This document shows positions 16,160-25,674 of a stretch of DNA of 64,000 nt, piece after piece. Both the position numbers and the translations under genes were made by a program. Below the pieces are notes generated by a model. That model was not told where the DNA came from. It did not search any database and saw only the letters and a list, made by a program, of their open reading frames with translations. Source of the stretch: Stenotrophomonas rhizophila (GTDB taxonomy: Bacteria; Pseudomonadota; Gammaproteobacteria; Xanthomonadales; Xanthomonadaceae); NCBI RefSeq assembly GCF_020857975.1, contig NZ_JACWUO010000004.1, positions 1 through 64,000 on the forward strand, written 5' to 3'. The first letter of the stretch is position 1; each line of letters starts with the position of its first letter.

Positions 16160-17401
16160 TCAGCGCGTGGCGGCCGGCACCGCCCCGGGCAGCACGGCCT
16201 GCAGATCCACTGCCGCGGCCATGGCCCGGTTGCCGGCATCGCCGGGGTGCAGGTGGTCGCCGGAGTCCAGCGCGGCGGCCATCCGGCCCGGATCGGCGGG
16301 GTCGCGCAAAGCCGCATCGAGGTCGATGACCGCATCGAACGGGCTGTCGTGGCGCAGCCAGGCGTTGAGCTGGCCGCGCAGTGCGTCCTTGGCGGGCTGG
16401 TAGTAATCGTTCAGCGCGGTGCCGGGCAGGGCGCCGGCAAACGGCGGCAGGGTGGCGCCAAGGATGCGCACGCCACGGGCATGGGCGCGCTCGACCAGGC
16501 GGCGGTAGCCGGCCTGCAGCTCGGCCAGCGACGGGCGCGGCTGATCGCGGGCGAAGGCGGTGCCCGGCCAGGCGATGTCGTTGATGCCGATCAGCACGAT
16601 CACGCTGGCCACGCCCGGCTGCTCCAGTACGTCGCGGTCGAACCGTGCGATGGCCGCCTGGCCCATGCCATCGCGCAGCAGGCGACCGCCGGAAATGCCG
16701 GCGTTGACCACCGCCACCCCCTGCGGCGCCAGCCGCGCGGCCAGGTGGTCGGTCCAGCGCTGGTCGCGGTCCAGGCTGGCGGTGGCCCCGTCGGTGATCG
16801 AATCGCCGATCACCACCACGCTGCGGGCACCGGCGCGCCCCTGCACCTCGATGCCCGACACGAACAGGCGGGCCGTGGTGGTGGCCGCAGCATCGAACCG
16901 CGGGGCCAGGGTCTGGTTGCCGGCGCCGATCGATGCGGTCTGCCGACCGTCCCAGTGGAAAGTGTGCAGTGGCGTGAGGTCGGGAACATGGACGCTGACC
17001 TGTACGGCCTGCAGGTCGGCGGTCGGCAGGGCCAGCGGGTCGCTCAGGCGCGCCTGGCCGGGGGCGATGCGGGTGGCGGCTTGCCCGTCGAAGGTGAGCT
17101 GCTGCGGCGGCTGGCCGGCCGCCCCGGCCACGCTGGCCGCGCCGATGTGCAGGGGCTGCCGGCCATAGGCGTTGCTCAGGCGCACCCGCAGGCGCTCGCC
17201 GCCCAGGCTCAGGCGGGCGGTCTGGCGGAACGTCTGGCCCTGCAGGTGGGCGGGGACCAGGCTGGGGAACAGGAACGTTTCGGCCCAGACCGGCTGCGGG
17301 CTGGCCTGCCAACTGGCGACCCAGGGCGCCGGCGGGGAAGCGGCCGTGGCGGCCGAGGTACTGAGCAGGGCAAGGCTGGCAAAGCGGGCGAGGGTGTGCA
17401 T
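16160..17401 (-). CDS. Secreted SGNH/GDSL hydrolase
   Basis: About 413 residues with a signal peptide (MHTLARFASLALLSTSAATA). The N-terminal 170 residues form a beta-rich domain typical of this class. The SGNH blocks follow: VVVIGDSITDGA (nucleophile Ser, near residue 195), VNAGISGGRLL (Gly), VIVLIGINDIAWPG (Asn) and GDHLHPGDAGNRAMA (Asp-x-x-His). All four are intact. Probable esterase acting on an acetylated glycan or lipid outside the cytoplasm. I chose ATG 17401; an ATG 30 bases upstream would precede the signal peptide with a poor start. Divergent from the next LysR gene, which may control it. Confidence 0.83.
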   Translation of the reverse strand: MHTLARFASLALLSTSAATAASPPAPWVASWQASPQPVWAETFLFPSLVPAHLQGQTFRQTARLSLGGERLRVRLSNAYGRQPLHIGAASVAGAAGQPPQQLTFDGQAATRIAPGQARLSDPLALPTADLQAVQVSVHVPDLTPLHTFHWDGRQTASIGAGNQTLAPRFDAAATTTARLFVSGIEVQGRAGARSVVVIGDSITDGATASLDRDQRWTDHLAARLAPQGVAVVNAGISGGRLLRDGMGQAAIARFDRDVLEQPGVASVIVLIGINDIAWPGTAFARDQPRPSLAELQAGYRRLVERAHARGVRILGATLPPFAGALPGTALNDYYQPAKDALRGQLNAWLRHDSPFDAVIDLDAALRDPADPGRMAAALDSGDHLHPGDAGNRAMAAAVDLQAVLPGAVPAATR

Positions 17402-17498
17402 CGGGGTGGTCCGTGGGCAGGGAAGCGCCATGGTGATCCGGCCTGCAGTTGTGAACTAGACTGCCCGTGGACAATCATCTGTGAATTGGATTCATCGC

Positions 17499-18416
17499 AT
17501 GGCTAGCACCGATATCAATCGTTCCGGGGAGCTGGAAGTGTTCGTGCGGGTCATCGAAACCGGCGGCTTTTCCGCGGCGGCGCGCTCGCTGGAGCTGAGC
17601 CCGTCGGCGGTCAGCAAGCTGGTGTCGCGGCTGGAGCAGCGGTTGGGCACGCGCCTGCTGCAGCGGTCCACCCGCCAGCTGCAGCTCACCCAGGAGGGCT
17701 GCGCGTTCTACGAGCGGGGGCTGCGGGTGCTGGCCGACCTGAACGAGGCCGAACGCTGCGCCAGTGCCCACGCCGCACCGCGCGGGCGGCTGCGGGTGAA
17801 CGCCAACGTGCCGTTCGGGCAGCATTTCCTGCTGCCGTTGCTGCCGGAGTTCCTGGACCGGCATCGGCAGGTTGAGGTGGACCTGGTGCTCACCGACGAG
17901 GTCATCGACCTGCTCGAGCAGCGCACCGATGTGGCGGTGCGGGCCGGGCCGCTGAAGAATTCCAGCCTGGTCGCGCGGCGGCTGGGCGCGACCCGGATGA
18001 TGATCGTGGCCGCGCCCGCCTATGCGGCCCGGCACGGACTGCCCGACAGCGCCGATGCGCTGCTGGCGCACAACCGGCTGGATATCGGCCACCCACGCAC
18101 CCAGGCCGGCTGGCCGCTGGCGGTGGATGGCACGCGGCAGGTGGTGCCGACCCAGGGCAATGCACGCGCCAGCGACGGCGAGGCGCTGCGCCGGTTGGTG
18201 CTGGGCGGGGTGGGGCTGGCGCGGCTGGCGGCCTTCCAGGTGCAGGCCGATGTCGCCGCCGGTCGCCTGCTGCCGGTACTGGAAAGCGCCAACCCCGGGG
18301 ATCTGGAAGAGGTGCACGCGGTGTTCCAGGGGCAGGGCGGCTACCTGCCGCTGCGGGTGCGCGCGCTGCTGGATTTCCTGGTCGAGCGGGTGGACCTGGG
18401 CAAGCCGTTGGGGTGA
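17499..18416 (+). CDS. LysR-family transcriptional regulator
   Basis: About 305 residues. HTH: SGELEVFVRVIETGGFSAAARSLELSPSAVSKLVSRLE with LLQRSTRQLQLTQEG; the effector domain begins RGRLRVNANVPFGQHFLLPL. This is the AaeR/CrgA-like branch with short effector pockets. ATG 17499 is chosen over a GTG 18 bases upstream. It is divergent from the SGNH hydrolase with a 97 bp gap, the normal place for its target promoter. No ligand can be guessed. Confidence 0.85.
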   Translation: MASTDINRSGELEVFVRVIETGGFSAAARSLELSPSAVSKLVSRLEQRLGTRLLQRSTRQLQLTQEGCAFYERGLRVLADLNEAERCASAHAAPRGRLRVNANVPFGQHFLLPLLPEFLDRHRQVEVDLVLTDEVIDLLEQRTDVAVRAGPLKNSSLVARRLGATRMMIVAAPAYAARHGLPDSADALLAHNRLDIGHPRTQAGWPLAVDGTRQVVPTQGNARASDGEALRRLVLGGVGLARLAAFQVQADVAAGRLLPVLESANPGDLEEVHAVFQGQGGYLPLRVRALLDFLVERVDLGKPLG

Positions 18417-18420
18417 TGGC

Positions 18421-18537
18421 GGAGCCGGCCAGCGGCCGGTGATGGCAGGGCGGGCCGGCATCCAGAGGAGCCGGCCAGCGGCCGGTGATGGCGGGGCGGG
18501 CCGACATCCGGAGGAGCCGGCCAGCGGCCGGCACTAC
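18421..18537. repeat. Three direct copies of a SMAG-type palindrome
   Basis: GGAGCCGGCCAGCGGCCGG occurs at 18421, 18467 and 18513, exactly 46 bp apart, joined by TGATGGCNGGGCGGGCC spacers; only the last copy keeps the full CACTAC tail (GTAG on the minus strand). The array fills the space between the convergent lysR and recN genes and may act as a bidirectional transcription barrier. Confidence 0.85.
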
Positions 18538-18540
18538 CCG

Positions 18541-20202
18541 TCAGACCTGGAGCAGCTTTCGCGCGGCCGCCCGGGCTTCCTTGCTCACTTCCACTCCGCC
18601 CAGCATGCGCGCCAGTTCTTCCTCGCGGGCCTTGGGGTCCAGCTTCTCCACCGCGCTCTGGGTCATGCCGTCCACCGGCGCCTTGCTGACCCGGTAATGG
18701 GCGTGGCCCTTGGAGGCCACCTGCGGCAGGTGGGTGACGCACAGCACCTGACGTTTCTCGCCCAGGGCGCGCAGCTTCTGCCCGACGATGTCGGCCACCG
18801 CGCCGCCGATGCCCGAGTCCACTTCGTCAAAGACCATGGTCGGCACCGCATCCAGGCCCAGCGCGGCGACCTCGATGGCCAGCGAGATACGCGACAGTTC
18901 GCCGCCGGAGGCCACCTTGCGCAGCGCCCTCGGTGGCTGGCCGGCATTGGCGGCGACCAGGAATTCGACCCGCTCGGCGCCGTTGGGGTCCGGCTTGGCC
19001 ACCGCCTGCGGTTCGATCTCGATGCGGAACTGGCCGCCGCCCATGCCCAGCTCGCCGATCAGGGTGGTGGTGGTGTCCGACAGCGCGGCGGCGGCGGTGC
19101 GGCGGCTGGCGCTGAGCACCTCGGCCACGGCCTGCCACTGCGCGGCGGCGCGCTCGATCTCGCCGGCCAGCTTCTGCAGGCGTTCGTCGGCGCCGCGCAA
19201 CTGCTCGACCTCCGCCTCCATCGCATCGCGATGCTCGCCCAGCGCTTCCATCGGCACCCGGTGCTTGCGCGCCAGGTCGTGCAGGCGGCCCAGCCGGCGT
19301 TCGATGTCCTCGAACTGCTCCGGGTCGGCATCCAGGTCGTCATGCACCCGGTCCAGCAGCGCCAGCGCCTCGTCCAGCTGGATGGCGGCACTGTCCAGCA
19401 GCGCGTCCACCTCGCCCAGGCGCGTGTCGTGTTCGGCCACCCGGGACAGTTCATGGCGGGTCTGCTGCAGCAGCTGCAGCACCGAGACCTCGTCATCGCC
19501 ATTGAGCCGGCCGACGGCCACGTCGCAGGCGCTGATCAGCGCGCTGGCGTGGGCCTGGCGGCGGTGGCTGCTGCCCAGCTGGGCGATCGAGGCCGGCTCG
19601 AGGTCCTCGCGCTGCAGTTCGCCCAACTGGTGCTCCAGGTAACCGATTCGGTCGCTGACATCGCCCTGGCGCGACAATGCCTCCGCTTCGTCGACCAGCG
19701 CCTGCCAGCGCGCAGCGGCCTGGCGGACCTGGGCGCGCTCGGCGTCGTTGCGGGCGAAGGCGTCCAGCAGCGAGAGCTGCGAGGGACGCGAGAGCAGCGC
19801 CTGCTGTTCGTGCTGGCCGTGGATCTCCACCAGCATGCCGGCCAACTCGGTCAGCTGGGACAGCGTGACCGGGCGCCCATTGATGAAGGCCCGCGAGCCG
19901 CCGTCGGCGCGGATCACCCGGCGCAGCTGGCACTGTTCTTCGTCGTCCAGCTCGTTGTCGCGCAGCCATTGGCGGGCGGGGGCATCGGCCGGCGGCGCGA
20001 ATTCAGCCGAGAGCTCGGCACGGGCGGCACCGTGGCGGACCACGCCGCTGTCGGCGCGCAGCCCGGACAGGAAGCCGAGCGCGTCCACCATCAGCGACTT
20101 GCCGGCGCCGGTTTCGCCCGAGACCACGGTCATGCCGGCGCCGAATTCCAGCTCGGTGGCGCGGACGACCGCGAAATCCTTGATCGATAGATGTCTAAGC
20201 AT
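18541..20202 (-). CDS. recN: DNA repair protein RecN
   Basis: A 553-residue SMC-like ATPase acting in double-strand-break repair. MLRHLSIKDFAVVRATELEFGAGMTVVSGETGAGKS carries Walker A near residue 30. Two coiled-coil stretches follow; the C-terminal half has VASGGELSRISLAIEV (signature) and PTMVFDEVDSGIGGAVADIVG (Walker B), then VLCVTHLPQVASKG. Normal length. It lies divergent from hrcA, the usual order in this family. I saw no strong LexA box in the spacer. Confidence 0.95.
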   Translation of the reverse strand: MLRHLSIKDFAVVRATELEFGAGMTVVSGETGAGKSLMVDALGFLSGLRADSGVVRHGAARAELSAEFAPPADAPARQWLRDNELDDEEQCQLRRVIRADGGSRAFINGRPVTLSQLTELAGMLVEIHGQHEQQALLSRPSQLSLLDAFARNDAERAQVRQAAARWQALVDEAEALSRQGDVSDRIGYLEHQLGELQREDLEPASIAQLGSSHRRQAHASALISACDVAVGRLNGDDEVSVLQLLQQTRHELSRVAEHDTRLGEVDALLDSAAIQLDEALALLDRVHDDLDADPEQFEDIERRLGRLHDLARKHRVPMEALGEHRDAMEAEVEQLRGADERLQKLAGEIERAAAQWQAVAEVLSASRRTAAAALSDTTTTLIGELGMGGGQFRIEIEPQAVAKPDPNGAERVEFLVAANAGQPPRALRKVASGGELSRISLAIEVAALGLDAVPTMVFDEVDSGIGGAVADIVGQKLRALGEKRQVLCVTHLPQVASKGHAHYRVSKAPVDGMTQSAVEKLDPKAREEELARMLGGVEVSKEARAAARKLLQV

Positions 20203-20327
20203 GGTCTAGGTTGTACACGAGGGGCGTCTCCAAGCCGCGCACGCTAGCATGGGCGGGGGGCGGCTCCAATGACTTGCCATCGCCCCGCACAGCCATTATC
20301 TAGGTGGGCGTCTCACAGGCTGATTCC

Positions 20328-21395
20328 ATGCACCCTTCCACGTCACATCTCGCCCCGCGCGCCCGGCACCTGCTGCGCACGCTGATCGCACGCCACATCC
20401 AGGACGGCGAGCCGGTCGGCTCGCAGACCCTGGCGCGGCTGGCCGGGCTGGATGTCAGCCCGGCCACCATCCGCAACATCCTGGGCGACCTGGAAGACCT
20501 GGGCCTGCTCAGTTCGCCGCATACCTCGGCCGGCCGGGTGCCGACCGCGCACGGCTACCGGGTGTTCGTGGACAGCCTGGTCAAGATGCAGCCGCCCGGG
20601 GAGGGCGAACTGAGCCGGCTGCGCAGCGAACTGGCCACCGGCAGCGGCACCCAGGCCCTGCTTGGCAGTGCCTCGGAGCTGCTGTCGGCGATGAGCCACT
20701 TCGTCGGGGTGGTCAGCGCGCCGCGCCGGGAGCAGTTCGCCTTCCGGCATATCGATTTCGTGGCGCTGGATGCGCGCCGGGTGCTGGCGATCCTGGTGTT
20801 TGCCGACAATGAAGTGCAGAACCGGGTGATCGAGCCACGCCGCAGCGTCGAGCCGGCCGAGCTGGAGCAGGTGGCCAATTACCTCAACGCGCACTGCGCC
20901 GGCCGGCCGCTGGCCGAGATCCGCGCCCGGCTGCTGCTGGAGCTGCGCGATGCGCAGTCGGAGATGGAGCAGCTGCTGGCGCACAGCATCGAACTGGCCG
21001 AGCAGGCCATGGTGCCGCCGGCCGACGACATGGTGCTGGCCGGGCAGACCCGGCTGATGGGGGTGCAGGACCTGTCCGACCTGGAGCGGCTGCGCGAGCT
21101 GTTCGAGGTGTTCGCCAGCAAGCGCGAGATCCTGCAGCTGCTGGAACGCACCATCCAGGCTCCGGGCGTGCGCATCTTCATCGGCGAGGAGACCGGGGTG
21201 ATGCCGCTGGAGGGGGTGTCGCTGGTCACCGCGCCGTACTCGGCCGACGGCCAGGTGCTGGGCGTGCTCGGGGTGATCGGCCCCAAGCGGATGGCCTACG
21301 ACCGCATGATTCCGCTGGTGGAGGCCACCGCGCAGGTGCTGGGCGCCGCGTTGGGTTCGCCCGCCGCCGGCGGATTGTCCCGCGATCGGGACTAA
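20328..21395 (+). CDS. hrcA: Heat-inducible transcription repressor HrcA
   Basis: About 355 residues. The winged-helix domain is HLLRTLIARHIQDGEPVGSQTLAR and LDVSPATIRNILGDLEDLGLLSSPHTSAGRVPTAHGYR, the clearest HrcA signature; the GAF-like and inserted domains follow. HrcA represses heat-shock operons by binding the CIRCE inverted repeat. I find no CIRCE (TTAGCACTC-N9-GAGTGCTAA) within this window, so its targets, usually groESL, would be elsewhere. An upstream TTGCCA-N17-TATCTA near 20274 is a weak promoter candidate. Confidence 0.94.
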   Translation: MHPSTSHLAPRARHLLRTLIARHIQDGEPVGSQTLARLAGLDVSPATIRNILGDLEDLGLLSSPHTSAGRVPTAHGYRVFVDSLVKMQPPGEGELSRLRSELATGSGTQALLGSASELLSAMSHFVGVVSAPRREQFAFRHIDFVALDARRVLAILVFADNEVQNRVIEPRRSVEPAELEQVANYLNAHCAGRPLAEIRARLLLELRDAQSEMEQLLAHSIELAEQAMVPPADDMVLAGQTRLMGVQDLSDLERLRELFEVFASKREILQLLERTIQAPGVRIFIGEETGVMPLEGVSLVTAPYSADGQVLGVLGVIGPKRMAYDRMIPLVEATAQVLGAALGSPAAGGLSRDRD

Positions 21396-21410
21396 AGCGC
21401 CCGGTGCACT

Positions 21411-21437
21411 CTTGAATCCACCCGCCGCGCCCATATA
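21411..21437 (+). promoter_or_regulatory. Sigma-32 heat-shock promoter of grpE
   Basis: CTTGAA (21411-21416), 13 bp, then CCCATATA (21430-21437), an excellent match to the sigma-32 consensus CTTGAA-N13/14-CCCCATNT. It lies 16 bp after the hrcA stop and 42 bp before the grpE ATG, so grpE-dnaK-dnaJ can be induced on its own. Confidence 0.82.
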
Positions 21438-21478
21438 GGGGTGGGTGGAGGCGGAGAGTCACCGCCAAGGATCCGGAA

Positions 21479-21994
21479 ATGAACCAAGACCAGCCAGATA
21501 TCGCACCCCAGACCCCGGCAGCCGCTGAACCGGCCGCCGATTCGCTGCAGCAGCAGCTGGACAGCCTGCACAACGAGCTGGCGCTGCTGCGCGCCGAGTC
21601 GCTGCGCGAGCGCGCCGACCTGGACAACCAGCGCAAGCGCGTGGCCCGCGACGTCGAGCAGGCCCGCCGTTTCGCCAATGAAAAGCTGCTGGGCGAGCTG
21701 CTGCCGGTGTTCGACAGCCTCGACGCCGGGCTCAATGCCGCCGGCAGCGAGCCCAGCCCGCTGCGCGAGGGCCTGGAGCTGACCTACAAGCAGCTGCTCA
21801 AGGTGGCCGCCGACAACGGCCTGACCCTGCTGGACCCGACCGGCCAGCCGTTCAACCCCGAACACCACCAGGCCATCAGCCAGGCCGACGCGCCCGACGC
21901 GGCGCCGGGCAGCGTGGTCCAGGTGTTCCAGAAGGGCTACCTGCTCAACGACCGCCTGCTGCGGCCGGCGCTGGTCGTGGTCGCCCGCGATTGA
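21479..21994 (+). CDS. grpE: Nucleotide exchange factor GrpE
   Basis: A 171-residue co-chaperone that releases ADP from DnaK. A long N-terminal coiled coil ([39 protein letters not shown]) is followed by the family beta domain: [53 protein letters not shown]. Ribosome binding site AGGA lies before the ATG. Second gene of the heat-shock cluster with its own sigma-32 promoter. Confidence 0.95.
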   Translation: MNQDQPDIAPQTPAAAEPAADSLQQQLDSLHNELALLRAESLRERADLDNQRKRVARDVEQARRFANEKLLGELLPVFDSLDAGLNAAGSEPSPLREGLELTYKQLLKVAADNGLTLLDPTGQPFNPEHHQAISQADAPDAAPGSVVQVFQKGYLLNDRLLRPALVVVARD

Positions 21995-22054
21995 GTAGAG
22001 CCGGGCTCTGCCCGGCTGTGATGAACAATATGGCCGGGCAGAGCCCGGCTCTAC
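21995..22054. repeat. SMAG dimer between grpE and dnaK
   Basis: Two GTAG-headed palindromes face each other, GTAGAGCCGGGCTCTGCCCGG at the left and its inverse ending CTAC at the right, separated by TGTGATGAACAATATG. The whole 60 bp folds into one long hairpin. It sits directly after the grpE stop inside the operon, so it is transcribed. Confidence 0.9.
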
Positions 22055-22150
22055 GCCGGGGATGGCTTGAAAGTCCCGGCAGCGTCCCACACATCCCATT
22101 CATAACCCGGCAACTGCCGGATGTTCCCAGAACTTTCAGGAGTCTCCCTC

Positions 22151-24079
22151 ATGGGCAAGATCATTGGTATCGACCTCGGCACCACCAACTCGTGTGTGGC
22201 GATCATGGACGGCGGCAAGGCCCGCGTCATCGAAAACGCCGAAGGCGACCGCACCACCCCGTCCATCGTGGCCTACACCAAGGACGGCGAAGTGCTGGTC
22301 GGCGCCTCGGCCAAGCGCCAGGCGGTGACCAACCCGAAGAACACCTTCTACGCCGTCAAGCGCCTGATCGGCCGCAAGTTCACCGACGCTGAAGTCCAGA
22401 AGGACATCGCGCACGTGCCCTACGGCATCATGGCCCACGACAACGGCGATGCCTGGGTGCAGACCAGCGACGCCAAGAAGATGGCGCCGCAGGAAATCTC
22501 CGCACGCGTGCTGGAGAAGATGAAGAAGACCGCCGAAGCCTTCCTGGGCGAGACCGTCACCGAGGCGGTGATCACCGTGCCGGCCTACTTCAACGACAGC
22601 CAGCGCCAGGCGACCAAGGACGCCGGCCGCATCGCCGGCCTGGAAGTCAAGCGCATCATCAACGAGCCGACCGCCGCGGCCCTGGCCTATGGCCTGGACA
22701 AGGGCGACGGCCGCGACCGCAAGATCGTGGTGTACGACCTGGGCGGCGGCACCTTCGACGTGTCGATCATCGAGATCGCCAACGTGGACGGTGAGAAGCA
22801 GTTCGAAGTGCTGGCCACCAACGGCGACACCTTCCTGGGCGGCGAAGACTTCGACAACCGCGTCATCGAGTACCTGGTCGACGAGTTCAACAAGGACCAG
22901 GGCATCGACCTGCGCAAGGATCCGCTCGCCCTGCAGCGCCTGAAGGACGCCGCCGAGCGCGCCAAGATCGAGCTGTCCACCAGTCAGCAGACCGAAGTGA
23001 ACCTGCCGTACGTCACCGCCGACGCCTCCGGCCCGAAGCACCTGAACATCAAGCTGACCCGCGCCAAGCTGGAAGCCCTGGTGGAAGACCTGATCAAGAA
23101 GTCGATCGAGCCGTGCCGCATCGCGTTGAACGATGCCGGCCTGCGTTCGAGCGACATCGGCGAGGTGATCCTGGTCGGTGGCCAGACCCGCATGCCGAAG
23201 GTGCAGCAGGCGGTGACCGAGTTCTTCGGCAAGGAACCGCGCAAGGACGTCAACCCGGACGAGGCCGTGGCGCTGGGCGCGGCGATCCAGGGCGGCGTGC
23301 TGGGCGGCGACGTCAAGGACGTGCTGCTGCTGGACGTGACCCCGCTGTCGCTGGGCATCGAAACCATGGGCGGTGTGTTCACCAAGATCATCGAGAAGAA
23401 CACCACCATCCCGACCAAGGCCTCGCAGGTGTTCTCCACCGCCGAGGACAACCAGTCGGCAGTGACCGTGCACGTGCTGCAGGGCGAGCGCGAGCAGGCC
23501 CGCTTCAACAAGTCGCTGGCCAAGTTCGACCTGTCCGGCATCGAACCGTCTCCGCGCGGCATGCCGCAGGTGGAAGTGTCCTTCGACATCGACGCCAACG
23601 GCATCCTGCACGTGTCGGCCAAGGACAAGAAGACCAACAAGGAACAGAAGGTCGAGATCAAGGCCGGTTCGGGCCTGTCCGAGGACGAGATCGCGCGCAT
23701 GGTCGCCGATGCCGAAGCCAACCGTGAAGAAGACAAGAAGTTCCATGAGCTGGTCCAGGCCCGCAACCAGGCCGACGCGCTGATCCACGGTACCCGTACC
23801 GCGATCACCGAGCACGGCAGCAAGGTCGGCGGCGATGTGATCGGCAAGGTGGAAGCGGCGCTGGCCGACCTGGAAACGGCGATGAAGAGCGACGACAAGG
23901 CGCAGATCGAAGCCAAGTCGAAGGTGCTCGAAGAAGCCGGCCAGGCGCTGTTCGCCGCCTCGGCGGCGGCCGAGCAGGGCGGTGCCGCCCCGGGCGCCGA
24001 CGCTGGTGCCGGCAACGGCGCCCACGACGATGTGGTCGACGCCGAGTTCACCGAAGTCAAGGACGACAAGAAGTCCTGA
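22151..24079 (+). CDS. dnaK: Molecular chaperone DnaK (Hsp70)
   Basis: A 642-residue ATP-dependent chaperone. It has [57 protein letters not shown] and [16 protein letters not shown] (Hsp70 signatures), [17 protein letters not shown], and a substrate domain with [16 protein letters not shown]. The C-terminus [16 protein letters not shown] carries the acidic co-chaperone motif. ATG 22151 follows an AGGAG site; an in-frame ATG at 22121 would add ten unrelated residues. Confidence 0.98.
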   Translation: MGKIIGIDLGTTNSCVAIMDGGKARVIENAEGDRTTPSIVAYTKDGEVLVGASAKRQAVTNPKNTFYAVKRLIGRKFTDAEVQKDIAHVPYGIMAHDNGDAWVQTSDAKKMAPQEISARVLEKMKKTAEAFLGETVTEAVITVPAYFNDSQRQATKDAGRIAGLEVKRIINEPTAAALAYGLDKGDGRDRKIVVYDLGGGTFDVSIIEIANVDGEKQFEVLATNGDTFLGGEDFDNRVIEYLVDEFNKDQGIDLRKDPLALQRLKDAAERAKIELSTSQQTEVNLPYVTADASGPKHLNIKLTRAKLEALVEDLIKKSIEPCRIALNDAGLRSSDIGEVILVGGQTRMPKVQQAVTEFFGKEPRKDVNPDEAVALGAAIQGGVLGGDVKDVLLLDVTPLSLGIETMGGVFTKIIEKNTTIPTKASQVFSTAEDNQSAVTVHVLQGEREQARFNKSLAKFDLSGIEPSPRGMPQVEVSFDIDANGILHVSAKDKKTNKEQKVEIKAGSGLSEDEIARMVADAEANREEDKKFHELVQARNQADALIHGTRTAITEHGSKVGGDVIGKVEAALADLETAMKSDDKAQIEAKSKVLEEAGQALFAASAAAEQGGAAPGADAGAGNGAHDDVVDAEFTEVKDDKKS

Positions 24080-24093
24080 TCCGGACAAGACGC

Positions 24094-24117
24094 GGGGCGT
24101 TGCGCAGGCAACGTCCC
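24094..24117 (+). terminator. Hairpin after dnaK (weak terminator or attenuator)
   Basis: GGGGCGTTGC-gcag-GCAACGTCCC, ten pairs including one G-U, followed by the moderately T-rich GTTGTCGTTTTC. With dnaJ 160 bp away on the same strand it may let dnaK be expressed more than dnaJ. Confidence 0.55.
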
Positions 24118-24240
24118 GTTGTCGTTTTCCCCAGGTCCTGGCAGCCGTAGTACGGCTTGTCGGGGCGCACGACGAAAGAGCGGACCTGGTTCCGCTCTTC
24201 CGCTTTGACGAATCCCGACTTCCGGATACCGATTCAAGCT

Positions 24241-25374
24241 ATGAGCAAGCGCGATTACTACGAAGTGCTGGGCGTGTCCCGCACCGCCACCGACGAAGAA
24301 CTGAAGAAGTCCTACCGCCGTTGCGCGATGAAGTTCCACCCGGACCGCAACCCCGGTGACAGTGCCGCCGAAGCCGCCTTCAAGGAGTGCAAGGAGGCCT
24401 ACGAGACCCTGTCGGACGGCAACAAGCGGCGCATGTACGATGCCCACGGCCACGCGGCGTTCGAGCATGGCATGGGCGGCGGTGGTGGCGGCCCGGGCGG
24501 CCCGGACATGGGCGATATCTTCGGCGACATCTTCGGCAACATCTTCGGAGGTGGCGGCGGTGGCGGCCAGCGCCAGGCGCGTCGCGGTGCCGACATCGGC
24601 TATGTGATGGAGCTGGACCTGGAAGAAGCGGTGATGGGCGTGGAACGCCGCATCGAGATTCCGACCCTGGCCGAGTGCGACGACTGCCACGGCAGCGGTT
24701 CCGAAGACGGCAAGGTGGATACCTGCAGCGTGTGCAACGGCCATGGCCAGGTGCGCATCCAGCGTGGCATCTTCGCCATGCAGCAGGCCTGCCACAACTG
24801 CAACGGGCGCGGCAAGATCATCCAGAACCCGTGCAAGACCTGCCACGGCAACGGCCGTGTCGAGGAAGACAAGGTGTTGTCGGTCAAGGTGCCAGCAGGC
24901 GTGGACACCGGCGACCGCATCCGGTTGTCCGGCGAAGGCGAGGCCGGCCCGGCCGGGACGCCGCCGGGCGATCTATACGTGGAAGTGCGGGTGCGCGAGC
25001 ATGCGATCTTCCAGCGCGACGGCGACGACCTGCACTGCGAAGTGCCGATCCGGATCTCGCAGGCCGCGCTGGGCGACACCGTGCGCGTGGCCACCCTGGG
25101 CGGTTATGCGGAAATCCGCATCCCGGCCGAAACCCAGACCGGCAAGCTGTTCCGCATGCGCGGCAAGGGCGTGCGCTCGGTGCGCAGCCGCAGCGAAGGC
25201 GACCTGTACTGCCGCGTGGTGGTGGAAACCCCGGTCAACCTCACCCCCGAGCAGCGCAAGCTGCTGGAGCAGTTTGAAACCACCTTCACCGGCGAGGAAG
25301 CGCGCAAGCATTCGCCGAAGTCGGCGACCTTCATCGACGGGGTCAAGGGCTTCTGGGATCGGATGACCTCGTAA
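24241..25374 (+). CDS. dnaJ: Chaperone DnaJ (Hsp40)
   Basis: A 377-residue co-chaperone that stimulates DnaK ATPase. The J domain (residues 1-70) has [23 protein letters not shown] and the essential HPD in [11 protein letters not shown] Gly/Phe-rich linker follows, then four zinc motifs [24 protein letters not shown] and CKTCHGNG (about residues 143-210), and the two substrate-binding beta domains. ATG 24241; family-typical length. Confidence 0.97.
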   Translation: MSKRDYYEVLGVSRTATDEELKKSYRRCAMKFHPDRNPGDSAAEAAFKECKEAYETLSDGNKRRMYDAHGHAAFEHGMGGGGGGPGGPDMGDIFGDIFGNIFGGGGGGGQRQARRGADIGYVMELDLEEAVMGVERRIEIPTLAECDDCHGSGSEDGKVDTCSVCNGHGQVRIQRGIFAMQQACHNCNGRGKIIQNPCKTCHGNGRVEEDKVLSVKVPAGVDTGDRIRLSGEGEAGPAGTPPGDLYVEVRVREHAIFQRDGDDLHCEVPIRISQAALGDTVRVATLGGYAEIRIPAETQTGKLFRMRGKGVRSVRSRSEGDLYCRVVVETPVNLTPEQRKLLEQFETTFTGEEARKHSPKSATFIDGVKGFWDRMTS

Positions 25375-25466
25375 AAAACACATCCAGGCGTGATGCGTCC
25401 GAGCATGGGTCGGACCTATCGGCCGTACGGCATGTGCTCTACCGTCCGCACTCCTGATTCTCACCA

Positions 25467-25574
25467 GAGGAGGGCGGGCGGCCCCATGCGGGACTGTCGA
25501 AAACATGGATGTTTTCGCCAAGCCCCCAGGGATGGGTTTACGGCGTGTCCCGCATGGGGCCGCCCGTCCTCCTC
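25467..25574 (+). ncRNA. Structured hairpin element, copy A (putative RNA)
   Basis: A 28 bp stem pairs 25467-25494 with 25547-25574; every position pairs, position 8 from the outer end being G-U in + strand RNA. The 52-base loop holds a second perfect hairpin CGAAAACA-tgga-TGTTTTCG (25498-25517) and then the linker AGCCCCCAGGGATGGGTT followed by TACGGCGT. The same loop linker recurs in copy B at 43404-43512, whose stems have mostly different sequence yet also pair. No T-run follows, so it is not a standard terminator. It lies between dnaJ and pdxY. Function unknown. Confidence 0.7.
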
Positions 25575-25623
25575 CCATGCGGAGAAGCAAGACGCTGCTC
25601 TTGGTTCAGACGTTCATGAGGTT

Positions 25624-25646
25624 GCCGGCCAGCGGCCGGCACTACC
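25624..25646. repeat. SMAG-type palindrome before pdxY
   Basis: GCCGGCCAGCGGCCGGCACTACC; GTAG-headed on the minus strand. It lies 29 bp before the pdxY start. A further imperfect palindrome GTCCGAGCATGGGTCGGAC lies near 25398, just after dnaJ. Confidence 0.75.
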
Positions 25647-25674
25647 GGTGCCATGGCAGGCGTAAAATGCCCGC

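Noticed and set aside
25467..25574. Intrinsic terminator for dnaJ
   Set aside because: The stem is long, but no T-run follows and the loop is large and conserved with copy B.
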